DNA from: Paenibacillus taiwanensis DSM 18679
GTDB lineage: Bacteria; Bacillota; Bacilli; Paenibacillales; Paenibacillaceae
Direction: 5' to 3'
NCBI RefSeq assembly: GCF_000425125.1
Contig: NZ_AULE01000023.1
Location: forward strand, 248,001-312,000
Length of the DNA stretch: 64,000 nt
Shown here: positions 8,436-16,830 of the stretch, piece after piece
Position numbering within the stretch: the first letter of the stretch is position 1
Layout of the letters: each line of letters opens with the position of its first letter
The notes under the pieces: generated by a model
Told to the model about the DNA's origin: nothing
What the model saw: only the letters and a program-made list of their open reading frames with translations
Databases searched by the model: none
Program-made: the position numbers and the translations under genes

Positions 8436-9818
8436 CTAGAATAGCAGATGGGCGATCCCTACTATAATAGGCAGCGTAATCATTGTCCGTAAAATAAAAA
8501 TAAGGATCAGGTCCTTCATATGAACGGGAAGCTTGGAGCCAAGCAGCAGCCCGCCTACTTCGGACATGTATATCAGCTGCGTAACCGATAGAGCAGCAAC
8601 AACAAACCGTGTCAGCTCGCTTTCGATACCGGAGGCCAGCACAGTAGGGAGGAACATATCCGCAAAGCCAACCATTACAGTTTGGGCGGCGGCCTCTGCT
8701 TCAGGTACACCCAGCACATTCAAGATAGGCAGAAAAGGCTTGCCAAGCCATTCAAACAGCGGTGTGTGCGTAGCGAGAGCCACTGCCGTTGTTCCTATGG
8801 CCATAACAACTGGAATGACGCCAACCCATAGGTCAAGAATGTTTTTGCCGCCATTATGGAAGAAAGAACGGAACCCTTCATGGCTTTTCGCTTTGGCAGC
8901 AGCTTGGTGCAGCCCCCAACGCCAAGACGTCCAGCCTGGCGGTACAATTTCCTCCGTTACGGCTACTGCTCCAGGCTCATACGTGTTAGGCTTGCGTGAA
9001 AGTGGCGGAATACGCGGCATAATAATAGCTGCGATCATGCCAGCAAACGTAACAGTTGCATAGAACGGCAGAAACATATGCCCGAGGTGTACATTGGATA
9101 ACACAATAAAGCTAAACGTTATAGACACAGCTGTAAAGGTGGTGCCAATGACCGCAGCTTCGCGCTGCGTGTAATGACCGGATTCGTACTGCTTGCTAGT
9201 CATCATCACGCCAATTGTGCCGTCACCAAGCCAAGAGGCCATACAGTTAATAGAAGACCGACCAGGCAGCGTAAATAGTGGCCGCATCACTTTACTCATC
9301 AGCATACCTGCAAATTCCAGCAAGCCGAAGTCCACCAGCAGCGGGAGCAGCAAGCCAGCCAACATAAACACGACAAACAGACCAGGAAGCAAACTGTTGA
9401 GCAGCATCCCCCCTGTGTCAGCGGACCATATCCATTCAGGCCCTATTTTCCAATACGTTAAAATGGCAAACACAAAACCTAACGTACGCACACCAAACCA
9501 AAATGGTGTGACGTTAAACAACGTTCTCCACAGGTGATGGTGGGCAAGCCTGCTAGAACGAATGCCAATATTAATGAGTGAGCCAAGCCATGCAAGGGAA
9601 ATGAGCATAACTGTTGCGGGAGCTAATATCCCTTCACACACTTGCTGAATGTATTTGGCGAGAAAAGCAATGGGCACCGTTACCTCTCCGTCCCACGAAA
9701 CGGGGACTACGAATAACAATAGCCCTAAAATCGAAGGTATTAAAAAGGACAGCACTGCACTTGCAGACAGTCGCGAAGGCGGCGTCTGAAGGGAAGCTGA
9801 GTCATGGTTGGATGTCAT
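8436..9818 (-). CDS. YjiH-family (nucleoside recognition/Gate domain) membrane protein
   Basis: A 460-residue protein with about ten transmembrane helices and two Gate-type segments. SINCMASWLGDGTIGVMM and VGFADMFLPTVLASG are the conserved blocks of YjiH-like proteins. The family resembles nucleoside transporters and the SpoIIIA/SpoVM-type Gate proteins, but its substrate is not known. The start at 9818 has AGGAGA nine bases upstream; two further ATGs upstream are less well placed. A promoter region of about 185 bases separates it from the divergent YciI gene. Confidence 0.8.
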   Translation of the reverse strand: MTSNHDSASLQTPPSRLSASAVLSFLIPSILGLLLFVVPVSWDGEVTVPIAFLAKYIQQVCEGILAPATVMLISLAWLGSLINIGIRSSRLAHHHLWRTLFNVTPFWFGVRTLGFVFAILTYWKIGPEWIWSADTGGMLLNSLLPGLFVVFMLAGLLLPLLVDFGLLEFAGMLMSKVMRPLFTLPGRSSINCMASWLGDGTIGVMMTSKQYESGHYTQREAAVIGTTFTAVSITFSFIVLSNVHLGHMFLPFYATVTFAGMIAAIIMPRIPPLSRKPNTYEPGAVAVTEEIVPPGWTSWRWGLHQAAAKAKSHEGFRSFFHNGGKNILDLWVGVIPVVMAIGTTAVALATHTPLFEWLGKPFLPILNVLGVPEAEAAAQTVMVGFADMFLPTVLASGIESELTRFVVAALSVTQLIYMSEVGGLLLGSKLPVHMKDLILIFILRTMITLPIIVGIAHLLF

Positions 9819-10003
9819 GTAGTACGTTCTCCTCATACCGAAATAAGTATATTTATGCAACATGGACAACTTTATACGATTATAAGCAAAAATCCAACCC
9901 CTTTAGTCAAGGAATATGTTGGAATATACGGCGGAGCTTGCGTCATTTGCGGTGGGAGAGTAGGATTGACGTTGTATTTAGCAACAGAAAGGGGAGAGAA
10001 CAG

Positions 10004-10297
10004 ATGTTTTTGGTAACGATTACATATACATGTTCTGTAGAAGCGGTAGATGAATATTTAGATGGGCACCGTGCATTTCTCGACACGTATTATGCGGCGG
10101 ACAAGTTTATTATGTCTGGTCCATTCGAACCGCGCAGCGGCGGTCTCATTGTAGTTGACACGGATGATGAGGACGAGCTTGAAGCGATTTTGTCTGCAGA
10201 TCCCTTTTACCAGCATGGGGTCGCACGTTATGAGCGGATGCGATTCCGCCCTACGAAGGCAGCGGACTGTCTTAAAAATCGACTGTCGCTCAGCTAG
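10004..10297 (+). CDS. YciI-family protein
   Basis: A 97-residue YciI-like ferredoxin-fold protein. It starts MFLVTITY, has the family His-Asp region EYLDGHRAFLDTYY, then FIMSGPFEPRSGGLIV and the acidic stretch before DPFYQHGVARYE. Small enzymes of this fold act on dicarboxylic or chlorinated muconolactone-like compounds in a few cases, but most have no assigned role. The start follows AAAGGGGAGAG. The longer open frame upstream to 9614 overlaps the divergent promoter and yjiH-like gene and is not coding. Confidence 0.82.
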   Translation: MFLVTITYTCSVEAVDEYLDGHRAFLDTYYAADKFIMSGPFEPRSGGLIVVDTDDEDELEAILSADPFYQHGVARYERMRFRPTKAADCLKNRLSLS

Positions 10298-10309
10298 TCA
10301 CTAAAGCGA

Positions 10310-10360
10310 ATCCCCCTAGCGATCACAAGCTTGCGCCAGTGTGGTCTAGGGGGATATTAT
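10310..10360. terminator. Bidirectional terminator
   Basis: ATCCCCCTAG (10310-10319) pairs exactly with CTAGGGGGAT (10346-10355), followed by ATTATT. It lies between the converging YciI and ABC permease genes. Confidence 0.7.
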
Positions 10361-10399
10361 TGCTCGGGAAATATTGTAAGCTTATGTCGAGCGATAACC

Positions 10400-11116
10400 T
10401 TAGGCGTCGTATCGTTTACTGCGATACAGAACGAGACACGCCACGATGGAAGCGATCATCCAGATGCAAATGATAGCGGCATGTACGAGTATATCTCCGA
10501 TACTGCCACCTTTCCAAAGCAAGTCGATCGCTATCGTTAATCGCTCGGACGGTGTATAACTAACAAGCGTATTCACCAGCTCACTCTTGAGGGACGGTCC
10601 GAATAACGGGCCGAACATAAACAGTACCATAATCGGCATGCTGACAAATGTGGTTTCCATCGTGCTGCGGGATAACAATCCAATGATCGTGCCCATAGCC
10701 AAGTACATAATTAAAGTAGGTGCAATCGTTAAAAGTAATCCGGCGATAGGCACATGAGGCGTCTTACCTACCACAAAAGAAGCAATCAACACAAGAATGG
10801 TTAGCATACCTGCGATGACACTTTTGCCCATAAGGACTTCCATCGGTCTTGCCGGGGACAGCATCAGAACCCGTAGAGTATGCTTTTCTTTCTCTTCTGC
10901 GATCATAATCGCCTGCACGCTGGCACCTGTCATCATCAAAGCCATATTAATGGGCAGTGTTAGCACTAACGATGTTGCTCCTTCGGCAATTGTGCCAAAC
11001 ATATAAGAGAAGAGGATAGGCAGTACTGCCGTCAGCAGCAGGGTGGTGTTTTTCATTGCATCTTTATATTCTTTGCCAATAATAGCTTGAAGTCTACTCA
11101 TGGAAAAAGTCATCAT
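10400..11116 (-). CDS. ABC-2 type transporter permease
   Basis: A 238-residue protein with six hydrophobic segments. The N-terminal FSMSRLQAIIGKEYKDAMKN and the cytoplasmic EEKEKHTLRVLMLSPARP are typical of ABC-2 permeases of the NatB or drug/peptide-export kind. Its start codon overlaps the stop of the ATPase gene by four bases (ATGA), so the two are translated together. The cargo is unknown. It is the last gene of a three-gene unit headed by the LytTR regulator. Confidence 0.87.
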   Translation of the reverse strand: MMTFSMSRLQAIIGKEYKDAMKNTTLLLTAVLPILFSYMFGTIAEGATSLVLTLPINMALMMTGASVQAIMIAEEKEKHTLRVLMLSPARPMEVLMGKSVIAGMLTILVLIASFVVGKTPHVPIAGLLLTIAPTLIMYLAMGTIIGLLSRSTMETTFVSMPIMVLFMFGPLFGPSLKSELVNTLVSYTPSERLTIAIDLLWKGGSIGDILVHAAIICIWMIASIVACLVLYRSKRYDA

Positions 11117-11967
11117 TTTAATACGCCTCCAGTTAAGGAAATAAAAATATCATTTAACGTCGGTTCGTTGGAATGAATGGATTGCACTTTGCCGCTAATC
11201 ATCCAGTCATAAATCTGCTTGGCACCTTCCGCATCTTGTTTTAGTTGGAACGTACCTTCTGCTGTGGAGACGGTAACAGTATGGTCCGAATTATTTAATC
11301 GAAGCTGCTGTGGTGTGTCCATTGCGGCTAGTTTGCCTTGGTGAAGGAAGGCGATCCGGTCGCATATAGCTTCAGCTTCTTCCATATCATGTGTCGTCAA
11401 AAAAATCGTTGTTCCTGCACGATTTAGTTCACGTAGTGAATGATGAATATGACGAGTGTTGGTGGGATCAAGCGCTGAAGTAGGCTCATCGAGAAACAGC
11501 AGATCGGGTTGATGGATAAGAGCACGGGCTAATGTGACACGCTGCTTCATGCCTTTAGATAATGTTTTTACGGTTGTGCTGCGCTCCTGCTGGAGATTAA
11601 CCTGCTCCAGCGCCTCATCTACACGTTTAGTGGATACGCCGTACAGCTTGCAATACAACTCCAAATTGTCTTTCACGGATAATCGGTCGTACAACGTGCT
11701 GTTGTCTGTTAATATGCCGATACGTTGTAAATGACGAGCGCGCTCCTGCTCATTCATCTTCTTCACATCAACCCCGAACACTTTGGCAATACCGGAACTG
11801 GGCATTAATTGGGCAGTTAATATTTTGACGGTAGTGGTCTTGCCTGATCCACTCGGACCTAAGAAGCCGAATATCTCACCTTTTTTGACGTGAAAATCAA
11901 GATGCTGAAGCGCGGTCTTATTCTCAAAAGCTTTAGTCATCCCTTGTACTTCAATAATGTGTTCCAT
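11113..11967 (-). CDS. ABC transporter ATP-binding protein
   Basis: A 284-residue ATPase with Walker A GPSGSGKTTT, Q-loop region, signature LSKGMKQR, Walker B LLFLDEPTSALD and switch His in LTTHD. It belongs to the CcmA/NatA-like exporters that pair with ABC-2 permeases. The ATG at 11967 follows GAGGGTG five bases upstream; the longer ORF start 25 codons earlier has no ribosome site. The last 60 residues form the accessory C-terminal domain. It is cotranscribed with the permease and probably with the regulator gene. Confidence 0.9.
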   Translation of the reverse strand: MEHIIEVQGMTKAFENKTALQHLDFHVKKGEIFGFLGPSGSGKTTTVKILTAQLMPSSGIAKVFGVDVKKMNEQERARHLQRIGILTDNSTLYDRLSVKDNLELYCKLYGVSTKRVDEALEQVNLQQERSTTVKTLSKGMKQRVTLARALIHQPDLLFLDEPTSALDPTNTRHIHHSLRELNRAGTTIFLTTHDMEEAEAICDRIAFLHQGKLAAMDTPQQLRLNNSDHTVTVSTAEGTFQLKQDAEGAKQIYDWMISGKVQSIHSNEPTLNDIFISLTGGVLK

Positions 11968-12136
11968 GTATGCACCCTCACTTTGTAATTGGATATGATT
12001 TTGGCGGAGCGGTGTAATGTCCGTCCCTTCTGACACTTCCATCGTACGACGAGTACGCTCCTGTCACATCAAATATCGGATGAAATGCGCATACATTAGG
12101 TTGAATGGAGCCTCTTTAAGGGGTGAATGGAACACA

Positions 12137-13447
12137 TCACGATATGCCTAGTATAAGCTTCATCTCCTCATATTTGCCTTTAGAGAGTGGGATTTTGCTT
12201 TTCTGCTCATCATCCAAAACAAGGCTGTAGCTGTTGCGTGACCAAATAATGACTTCACGAACACGCTGCAAGTTCACTAAGTAAGATCGGTGACAACGAA
12301 AGAAGCCAAAAGCTTTTAATTTTTGTTCCAACTGTAGCAATGTCATCGAGCTTGGATAGGTTTCGTGTTGGATGTGCAGATGCGACAGCCCATCTTGACT
12401 TTCCACAAAATTAATTTCAAGCGGATCAATAAGCACGATTTTGTCTTGAATACGTGCAGGTATTTTATCCAGCATAATGGGCGGGATGTATTTGACCTCG
12501 TGTTGATTGGTATCTTCAGCCTCTTCTTGTGATTGCTCAGAAGCAGGCTTGCCCGTCTCGTTCATCATATCATTGACCTTAAGCGAGGCATTTACCTCAG
12601 TGAGAGGTGCCTCGACGTGCAAGTGTGCAGCTTTTTCTGATGATGATGGCTCCTCATCGGAATAAGAAGAAGTTGGTAATTTTTCAAAGGATTCCATTTC
12701 TTCCGAATGTTCAGCGGAAAGCGCTACTTCATCGCTTGTGTCAGTGTCTGTCTTAATGTCCTGCTCTAGCACCATTTGCTTGAATCCAGCGGGTGTCCAA
12801 CGGGTAATAAAGGAAGTGAGCGACATAGCGCTCTCTAAGGCTGGCACGGTCATCAACACAGCAGTGCCTTCTTCAATGAGGGCGGCAAGCCATTGACGCA
12901 GTATAAAGCAGCTTTCCATATCTAGCTGAAACTCAGGGTCTTCGATTAAAATCAGTCGAGGCGCATGAATAGCTGCACGAGCAAAATGAAAGCGTCGCTG
13001 TTCAGAAGCAGTTAATTTGAAAAGGGGCACATTTTGTTTTTCTTGCAGACCAACTATGTGGAGCATCCGGCTAATACGATCTTTATTAGAAGAGCCGAAC
13101 AATTTCATATAAAACAAAAGAGCTTCTCGCGAGCTAAGCCGTTCGTAGACAGGGTCCTGTTGTCTGACCCAACCAACAAACGGCTGAAGCTGTTTCTTTA
13201 ACACCAGTGGTTGATTGTTCCACGTTGCAGACCCAGATGAGGGTTGCTGTACACCTAGCAGAACATCTATTAACAATTGCCCCATCGCGTGATTACATTG
13301 AATAGCGGCACACTGGCCGGGCTCTATGTGAAGTGTTAGTGGATCAAGCAAAGTTGAATTTCCTTTGGTCACTTGCAGTTTCTTAATGTGAAGGCTAGAG
13401 CAATCATGCGAAGCTGCGGTTGTATGTGCTTGCTTGGATGCTGACAT
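12137..13447 (-). CDS. Degenerate ABC ATPase domain fused to a LytTR DNA-binding domain
   Basis: A 436-residue protein. Residues 20-215 follow the fold of an ABC ATPase, but Walker A is lost (AIQCNHAMGQLL), the signature reads LTASEQRR, and Walker B (LILIEDPE) remains recognisable, so ATP hydrolysis is unlikely. A Ser- and Glu-rich linker spans about 225-320. The last 110 residues form a LytTR domain (FFRCHRSYLVNLQRVREV). Inference: it senses the state of the transporter or a ligand and controls the exporter operon, which starts 170 bases after its stop codon. ABC-LytTR fusions next to ABC exporters are known in Firmicutes, but I recall no characterised example. Confidence 0.8.
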   Translation of the reverse strand: MSASKQAHTTAASHDCSSLHIKKLQVTKGNSTLLDPLTLHIEPGQCAAIQCNHAMGQLLIDVLLGVQQPSSGSATWNNQPLVLKKQLQPFVGWVRQQDPVYERLSSREALLFYMKLFGSSNKDRISRMLHIVGLQEKQNVPLFKLTASEQRRFHFARAAIHAPRLILIEDPEFQLDMESCFILRQWLAALIEEGTAVLMTVPALESAMSLTSFITRWTPAGFKQMVLEQDIKTDTDTSDEVALSAEHSEEMESFEKLPTSSYSDEEPSSSEKAAHLHVEAPLTEVNASLKVNDMMNETGKPASEQSQEEAEDTNQHEVKYIPPIMLDKIPARIQDKIVLIDPLEINFVESQDGLSHLHIQHETYPSSMTLLQLEQKLKAFGFFRCHRSYLVNLQRVREVIIWSRNSYSLVLDDEQKSKIPLSKGKYEEMKLILGIS

Positions 13448-13463
13448 AGACTTTAATTCACTC

Positions 13464-13483
13464 CGTTTCTAATCGTTTCAAAT
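13464..13483. repeat. Tandem 10-bp direct repeat at the LytTR gene start
   Basis: CGTTTCTAAT and CGTTTCAAAT abut each other, 17 to 36 bases before the LytTR gene start, and overlap its GGAGTG ribosome site. LytTR proteins bind direct repeats, so this could be an autoregulatory site. Confidence 0.35.
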
Positions 13484-13653
13484 TACAAATACTATACTTG
13501 ATCATAAATCGAAACAGATATCTTGAATAGCCATAATATAGAAAGATGGTCGGTGGTCAGAAGCAATGTTCGGTAATTAACTAAGTATTATTTAAATTAG
13601 TAATTAAACATGAATTATATCTATATATTTACGAACAATTAGTTAAATATCTA

Positions 13654-13682
13654 TTGACTCGTTCGCTTATGTCTATTACAAT
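13654..13682 (+). promoter_or_regulatory. Sigma-A promoter of the purine riboswitch transcript
   Basis: TTGACT (13654-13659) and TACAAT (13677-13682) with a 17-base spacer. Transcription would start near 13690, about 45 bases before the aptamer. Confidence 0.75.
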
Positions 13683-13731
13683 GTGATTGTTGCTTACAAC
13701 AACCTGATAAGTATGATGCAATCAACATTGT

Positions 13732-13806
13732 CTTGTTCGTATATCCCTGATGATAAGGTTCAGGGGTTTCTACCGGGAACCGTAAATTCCTGACTACGAT
13801 CGGATG
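13732..13806 (+). promoter_or_regulatory. Purine riboswitch aptamer (guanine type)
   Basis: A three-way junction matches the xpt guanine aptamer: P1 TCGTA/TACGA, P2 CCCTGA/TCAGGG with loop GATAAGG, joining strand GTTTCTACC (13766-13774), P3 GGGAA/TTCCT with loop CCGTAAA, then GACTACG. The specificity base in GAC is C (position 74 in xpt numbering), which selects guanine or hypoxanthine rather than adenine. The joining strand has the U that argues against a 2'-deoxyguanosine variant. The downstream gene is a FAD-dependent oxidoreductase, not a known purine gene. Confidence 0.9.
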
Positions 13807-13851
13807 TGCGGTTCTTTATCGCACTTCCGCATCGCGGTCAGGAATTTTTTT
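13785..13851 (+). terminator. Riboswitch expression-platform terminator
   Basis: AATTCCTGAC (13785-13794) pairs exactly with GTCAGGAATT (13837-13846), followed by a T run. An inner stem pairs GTGCG with CGCAC. The 5' arm uses the 3' strand of aptamer P3 and the J3/1 bases, so aptamer and terminator exclude each other. Ligand should therefore prevent termination (an ON switch, as in pbuE). Confidence 0.8.
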
Positions 13852-13913
13852 GCCTATGGCAAATGATATTCAAGTGAGCAATTACTTGATTAATGGTTAT
13901 CAAGGAGGAACTT

Positions 13914-15347
13914 ATGAGTAAGTATGATGTTATTGTAGTTGGAGCAGGTCCAGCAGGAATTTTCACTTGTTACGAATTGACTTTAAAAGCGCCGCATTTA
14001 CGGGTTGCTCTGGTGGATAAGGGTCATGATATTTATCGTCGCAGTTGTCCAATTTTGGAAGAAAAGATTAAGATGTGTCCTCCGCCAGCAGGCAAGAAAG
14101 ATTTTGCGGGCTGCGTTCCGGCATGCTCCATTACAAATGGCTTTGGTGGTGCGGGCGCTTACAGCGACGGTAAATTTAATGTAACGACTGAGTTTGGTGG
14201 CTGGCTGACGGACTATTTGGCGCCAACTCAAGTGCTGGATCTCATTCGCTACGTGGATAACATCAATTTGGAGCACGGGGCGACAAGAGAGATTACCGAT
14301 CCGACAACAGGGACCGTGCGGCAGATCGAGCAGCAGGGTTATGCGGCTGGCTTGAAGCTGCTGCGTGCTCAAGTCCGGCATTTAGGGACAGAACAAAATC
14401 TTGAAATTTTGAAGTCCATTTATGAGTATCTTAAGCCTCGTATTGAGATGATATATAAAGCCGAAGTTACGGACATTGTGACGCATAAGCAGGACGGTAA
14501 ACATAGAATCAAAGGTATAGAGTTAAAAAGCGGAGAGATTTACGAGGCGGATCAAGTCGTTATTGTACCCGGTCGAGATGGCTCGGCGTGGCTAACTGAG
14601 ATTTTGAAGAAGCGCCGCTTGAAAATGTATAACAATCAAGTCGATGTTGGTGTACGTGTGGAAACATCTGACGTCGTTATGCAGGAAATTAACACGCACT
14701 TATATGAAGGGAAATTTATTTATAACACGTCTGTTGGCACCCGAGTCCGCACCTTTTGCAGCAATCCTTCGGGACACGTAGTAGTAGAGAACCATAGCGG
14801 AATTATGTGCGCAAATGGTCACTCCTACAAAGATCCGAAGCTCGGTTCGGCCAATACGAACTTTGCGCTGCTAGTGTCTCATCGGTTTACGGAGCCATTC
14901 GACAAGCCTAATGAATATGCACGTGAGATTTGTAAACGTGCAAACGACCTTTCCAGCGGGGGCGTAATTGTACAGAAATATGGCGATATTATAAGAGGCC
15001 GCCGTTCCACTGACAACCGGATTCGGGAAGGGTTTTTAGAGCCTACACTTCGCGAAGCAGTGCCGGGCGACTTAGGGCTGGTGCTTCCCTACAACACGAT
15101 GAAAAGCTTGATCGAGATGATGGATGCGCTTGACAAGGTGACGCCAGGCATAGCCTCTGAGCATACGTTGTTCTATGGAGTTGAGGCCAAGTTTTATTCT
15201 GCTCGTCCGAAGCTGGACGATACACTTGAATCCGAGATTGAAGGCTTGTACTGTGGCGGGGACGGGGCAGGTATTACTCGCGGCTTAGCACAGGCAGGAG
15301 CAGCAGGCGTACACATTGCACGCAGTATTGTAGCAAAGCGGTCATAA
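13914..15347 (+). CDS. NAD(P)/FAD-dependent oxidoreductase (COG2509-like)
   Basis: A 477-residue flavoprotein. The N-terminal Rossmann motif VVGAGPAGIF binds FAD, and the C-terminal block YCGGDGAGITRGL is the second FAD contact. A Cys-rich segment near residues 50-70 (CPILEEKIKMCPPP, FAGCVPACS) and the FGGAGAYSDGKFN block are typical of the uncharacterised FAD-dependent dehydrogenases of COG2509. No substrate is known. The ATG at 13914 has AAGGAGG five bases upstream; the open frame begins 21 bases earlier. Purine riboswitch control suggests a task in purine or flavin metabolism, since FAD and guanine share the GTP precursor; that is inference. Confidence 0.87.
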   Translation: MSKYDVIVVGAGPAGIFTCYELTLKAPHLRVALVDKGHDIYRRSCPILEEKIKMCPPPAGKKDFAGCVPACSITNGFGGAGAYSDGKFNVTTEFGGWLTDYLAPTQVLDLIRYVDNINLEHGATREITDPTTGTVRQIEQQGYAAGLKLLRAQVRHLGTEQNLEILKSIYEYLKPRIEMIYKAEVTDIVTHKQDGKHRIKGIELKSGEIYEADQVVIVPGRDGSAWLTEILKKRRLKMYNNQVDVGVRVETSDVVMQEINTHLYEGKFIYNTSVGTRVRTFCSNPSGHVVVENHSGIMCANGHSYKDPKLGSANTNFALLVSHRFTEPFDKPNEYAREICKRANDLSSGGVIVQKYGDIIRGRRSTDNRIREGFLEPTLREAVPGDLGLVLPYNTMKSLIEMMDALDKVTPGIASEHTLFYGVEAKFYSARPKLDDTLESEIEGLYCGGDGAGITRGLAQAGAAGVHIARSIVAKRS

Positions 15348-15378
15348 AAGACGAGAAAACCGATTGGTAACAAAATAA

Positions 15379-15424
15379 TAGGAGCGAGACACGGGACATA
15401 TCTCTCGTGTCTCGCTCCTATTTT
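15379..15424. terminator. Bidirectional terminator
   Basis: A perfect 15-base stem, TAGGAGCGAGACACG (15379-15393) with CGTGTCTCGCTCCTA (15406-15420), followed by TTTT, lies between converging genes. Confidence 0.9.
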
Positions 15425-15437
15425 AGTCGAAATGGGG

Positions 15438-16016
15438 TTACGCTTCCCACCAGAACACACTCGTTTGAACGGACAATACGCCAAGCACGGAAAGTGAGGC
15501 ACTCATGTTAAGGGATAACGTTTGTGAGGGCGGCACAATAATAGCACCATTAAAATTAAGCGTGAAAGGACCGCCCACAACAGGCATGGATATAATAGCA
15601 GTTCCTCCGCTAACAGCTGAAGTTGAGCTTGTGACGGTCATAATACTCGTGTTGCTGCTGCCTAGATTGGCATTATTAGTTGACACACCTGAAGGAGAGG
15701 ACAGCGTACCACCTCTATACATCGTATATGTGGCTGACAAGCTCGACAACAGGCTTAGCCCAACCCCTACACCACCAGCAACACTGATAATATAACACGA
15801 TTTTGTTGAGCTTCCATTGTTCATGCGCAGGGATGTAACAACAGAGCCGCCAAGTACGCCTAGTGAGGCAGAGTTGGTCGTAAACGCGCTGAACATATTA
15901 CCGTTAATGCTGGCGCTGTATTGCGGCGGTGAGACAGCGGCGGGCGAACTGATCGTGTTAGTAGCCAAGGAGTATACTGAATTGTTGATTGAATTAAACA
16001 CATGAAAGTTACTCAT
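15438..16016 (-). CDS. Unknown beta-rich protein, tandem paralogue 2 (ends FWWEA)
   Basis: A 192-residue protein rich in Ser, Thr, Asn, Gly and Val with almost no charged residues. It starts MSNFHVFNSINNSVYSLATN and ends TSVFWWEA. It aligns by eye with the upstream neighbour over the whole length: the TNT(I/Y)..PA start, the RMNN or YMNN block, NxNLGxxxxSI and the final WWE. There is no signal peptide or membrane helix. The composition suggests an all-beta structural protein of a surface, spore coat or tail-spike kind. The start is the ATG that overlaps the neighbour's stop (TAATG), which implies translational coupling. I do not recognise the family. Confidence 0.7.
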   Translation of the reverse strand: MSNFHVFNSINNSVYSLATNTISSPAAVSPPQYSASINGNMFSAFTTNSASLGVLGGSVVTSLRMNNGSSTKSCYIISVAGGVGVGLSLLSSLSATYTMYRGGTLSSPSGVSTNNANLGSSNTSIMTVTSSTSAVSGGTAIISMPVVGGPFTLNFNGAIIVPPSQTLSLNMSASLSVLGVLSVQTSVFWWEA

Positions 16017-16549
16017 TATACTTCCCACCAGTTCAGGTTAACCGATCCCGTTAACGAGCCAACACCCAACGATACGGTAAAGACTTGATTTGGTGGTACG
16101 ACGATACTGCCGCCAAAAGAAAAGGTGTACACACCCGCGGTCACAAAAGTAGAGTATAGAGTCGTTGGGGTTCCGCCTAGCGTACCTGTCAATTGTTTAG
16201 TCGTTACAATACTAGCTGTACCGTTACCTAGATTGCTGTTAATAGCACTCGGCGTTGTGCCTCCAGTGATGGTCCCGCCAGCGTATAGAATTAAACTGGC
16301 ACTAGCGGAGGCTCCGCCTGATATGTTGTTCATATAGACAGATTTGCCGCTCCCAGATGGATTTGTAATTTGCAACAGCAGGTTTTGGCTTCCCCCTACG
16401 CTGACATTGCCTGTTGGCAGCAGAAAGGAAACTCCCGCAGCGGCAGCAGCCGCTGAAGCATCTTCTTCAACTGCCGGGTTGGTGTAGGTATTAGTGAGCA
16501 GTGCGTATAACTGGGTGGATGTCGTATTAAAGACGGCATGATTAGGCAT
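16016..16549 (-). CDS. Unknown beta-rich protein, tandem paralogue 1 (ends NWWEV)
   Basis: A 177-residue protein that starts MPNHAVFNTTSTQLYALLTN and ends SVNLNWWEV. It is rich in small and hydroxyl residues, with an Ala run near 33-38 and GGTITGG-type turns, and lacks a signal peptide. Its stop overlaps the start of the paralogous downstream gene, so the pair is one operon, probably from a tandem duplication. The promoter must lie in the 280 bases shared with the divergent formate/nitrite channel gene. Function unknown; a structural role outside the cell or on the spore is only a guess. Confidence 0.7.
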   Translation of the reverse strand: MPNHAVFNTTSTQLYALLTNTYTNPAVEEDASAAAAAAGVSFLLPTGNVSVGGSQNLLLQITNPSGSGKSVYMNNISGGASASASLILYAGGTITGGTTPSAINSNLGNGTASIVTTKQLTGTLGGTPTTLYSTFVTAGVYTFSFGGSIVVPPNQVFTVSLGVGSLTGSVNLNWWEV

Positions 16550-16709
16550 TTATATATTACTCCCTCCTCATTAAAAGTGGGACTGATAATCTACTGTCCT
16601 TTACGGTTGATATAGAGTATGTGACGAGCAGTCATCTCGTGCGTGGACAAGTTCCGTTGTGTGGCAGGTATATAAATTTTAAGGTTTATGCCTATAGATC
16701 GCAGGTGAT

Positions 16710-16725
16710 TGTGATAAATTGCACA
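16710..16725. promoter_or_regulatory. FNR/CRP-type site before the formate/nitrite channel gene
   Basis: TGTGA-TAAATT-GCACA differs by one base from TGTGA-N6-TCACA and lies 106 bases before the start codon. Anaerobic FNR control would suit a formate/nitrite channel. Confidence 0.45.
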
Positions 16726-16830
16726 TTATCTATATGGAACGTTAGCTATTATAGAAATATAAGAATTTTAGCTAATTTCCATTCGTAAACCCACACCTAA
16801 AAGATGATTAGTCATAGAGGAGGAATCAAC

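Noticed and set aside
9614-10003. N-terminal extension of the YciI gene
   Set aside because: The open frame runs back into the divergent membrane protein gene and has no similarity to YciI; the ATG at 10004 has a good ribosome site.
13732-13806. 2'-deoxyguanosine or adenine riboswitch
   Set aside because: The specificity base is C, not U, which excludes adenine; the joining strand GTTTCTACC keeps the U that changes in 2'-dG variants.
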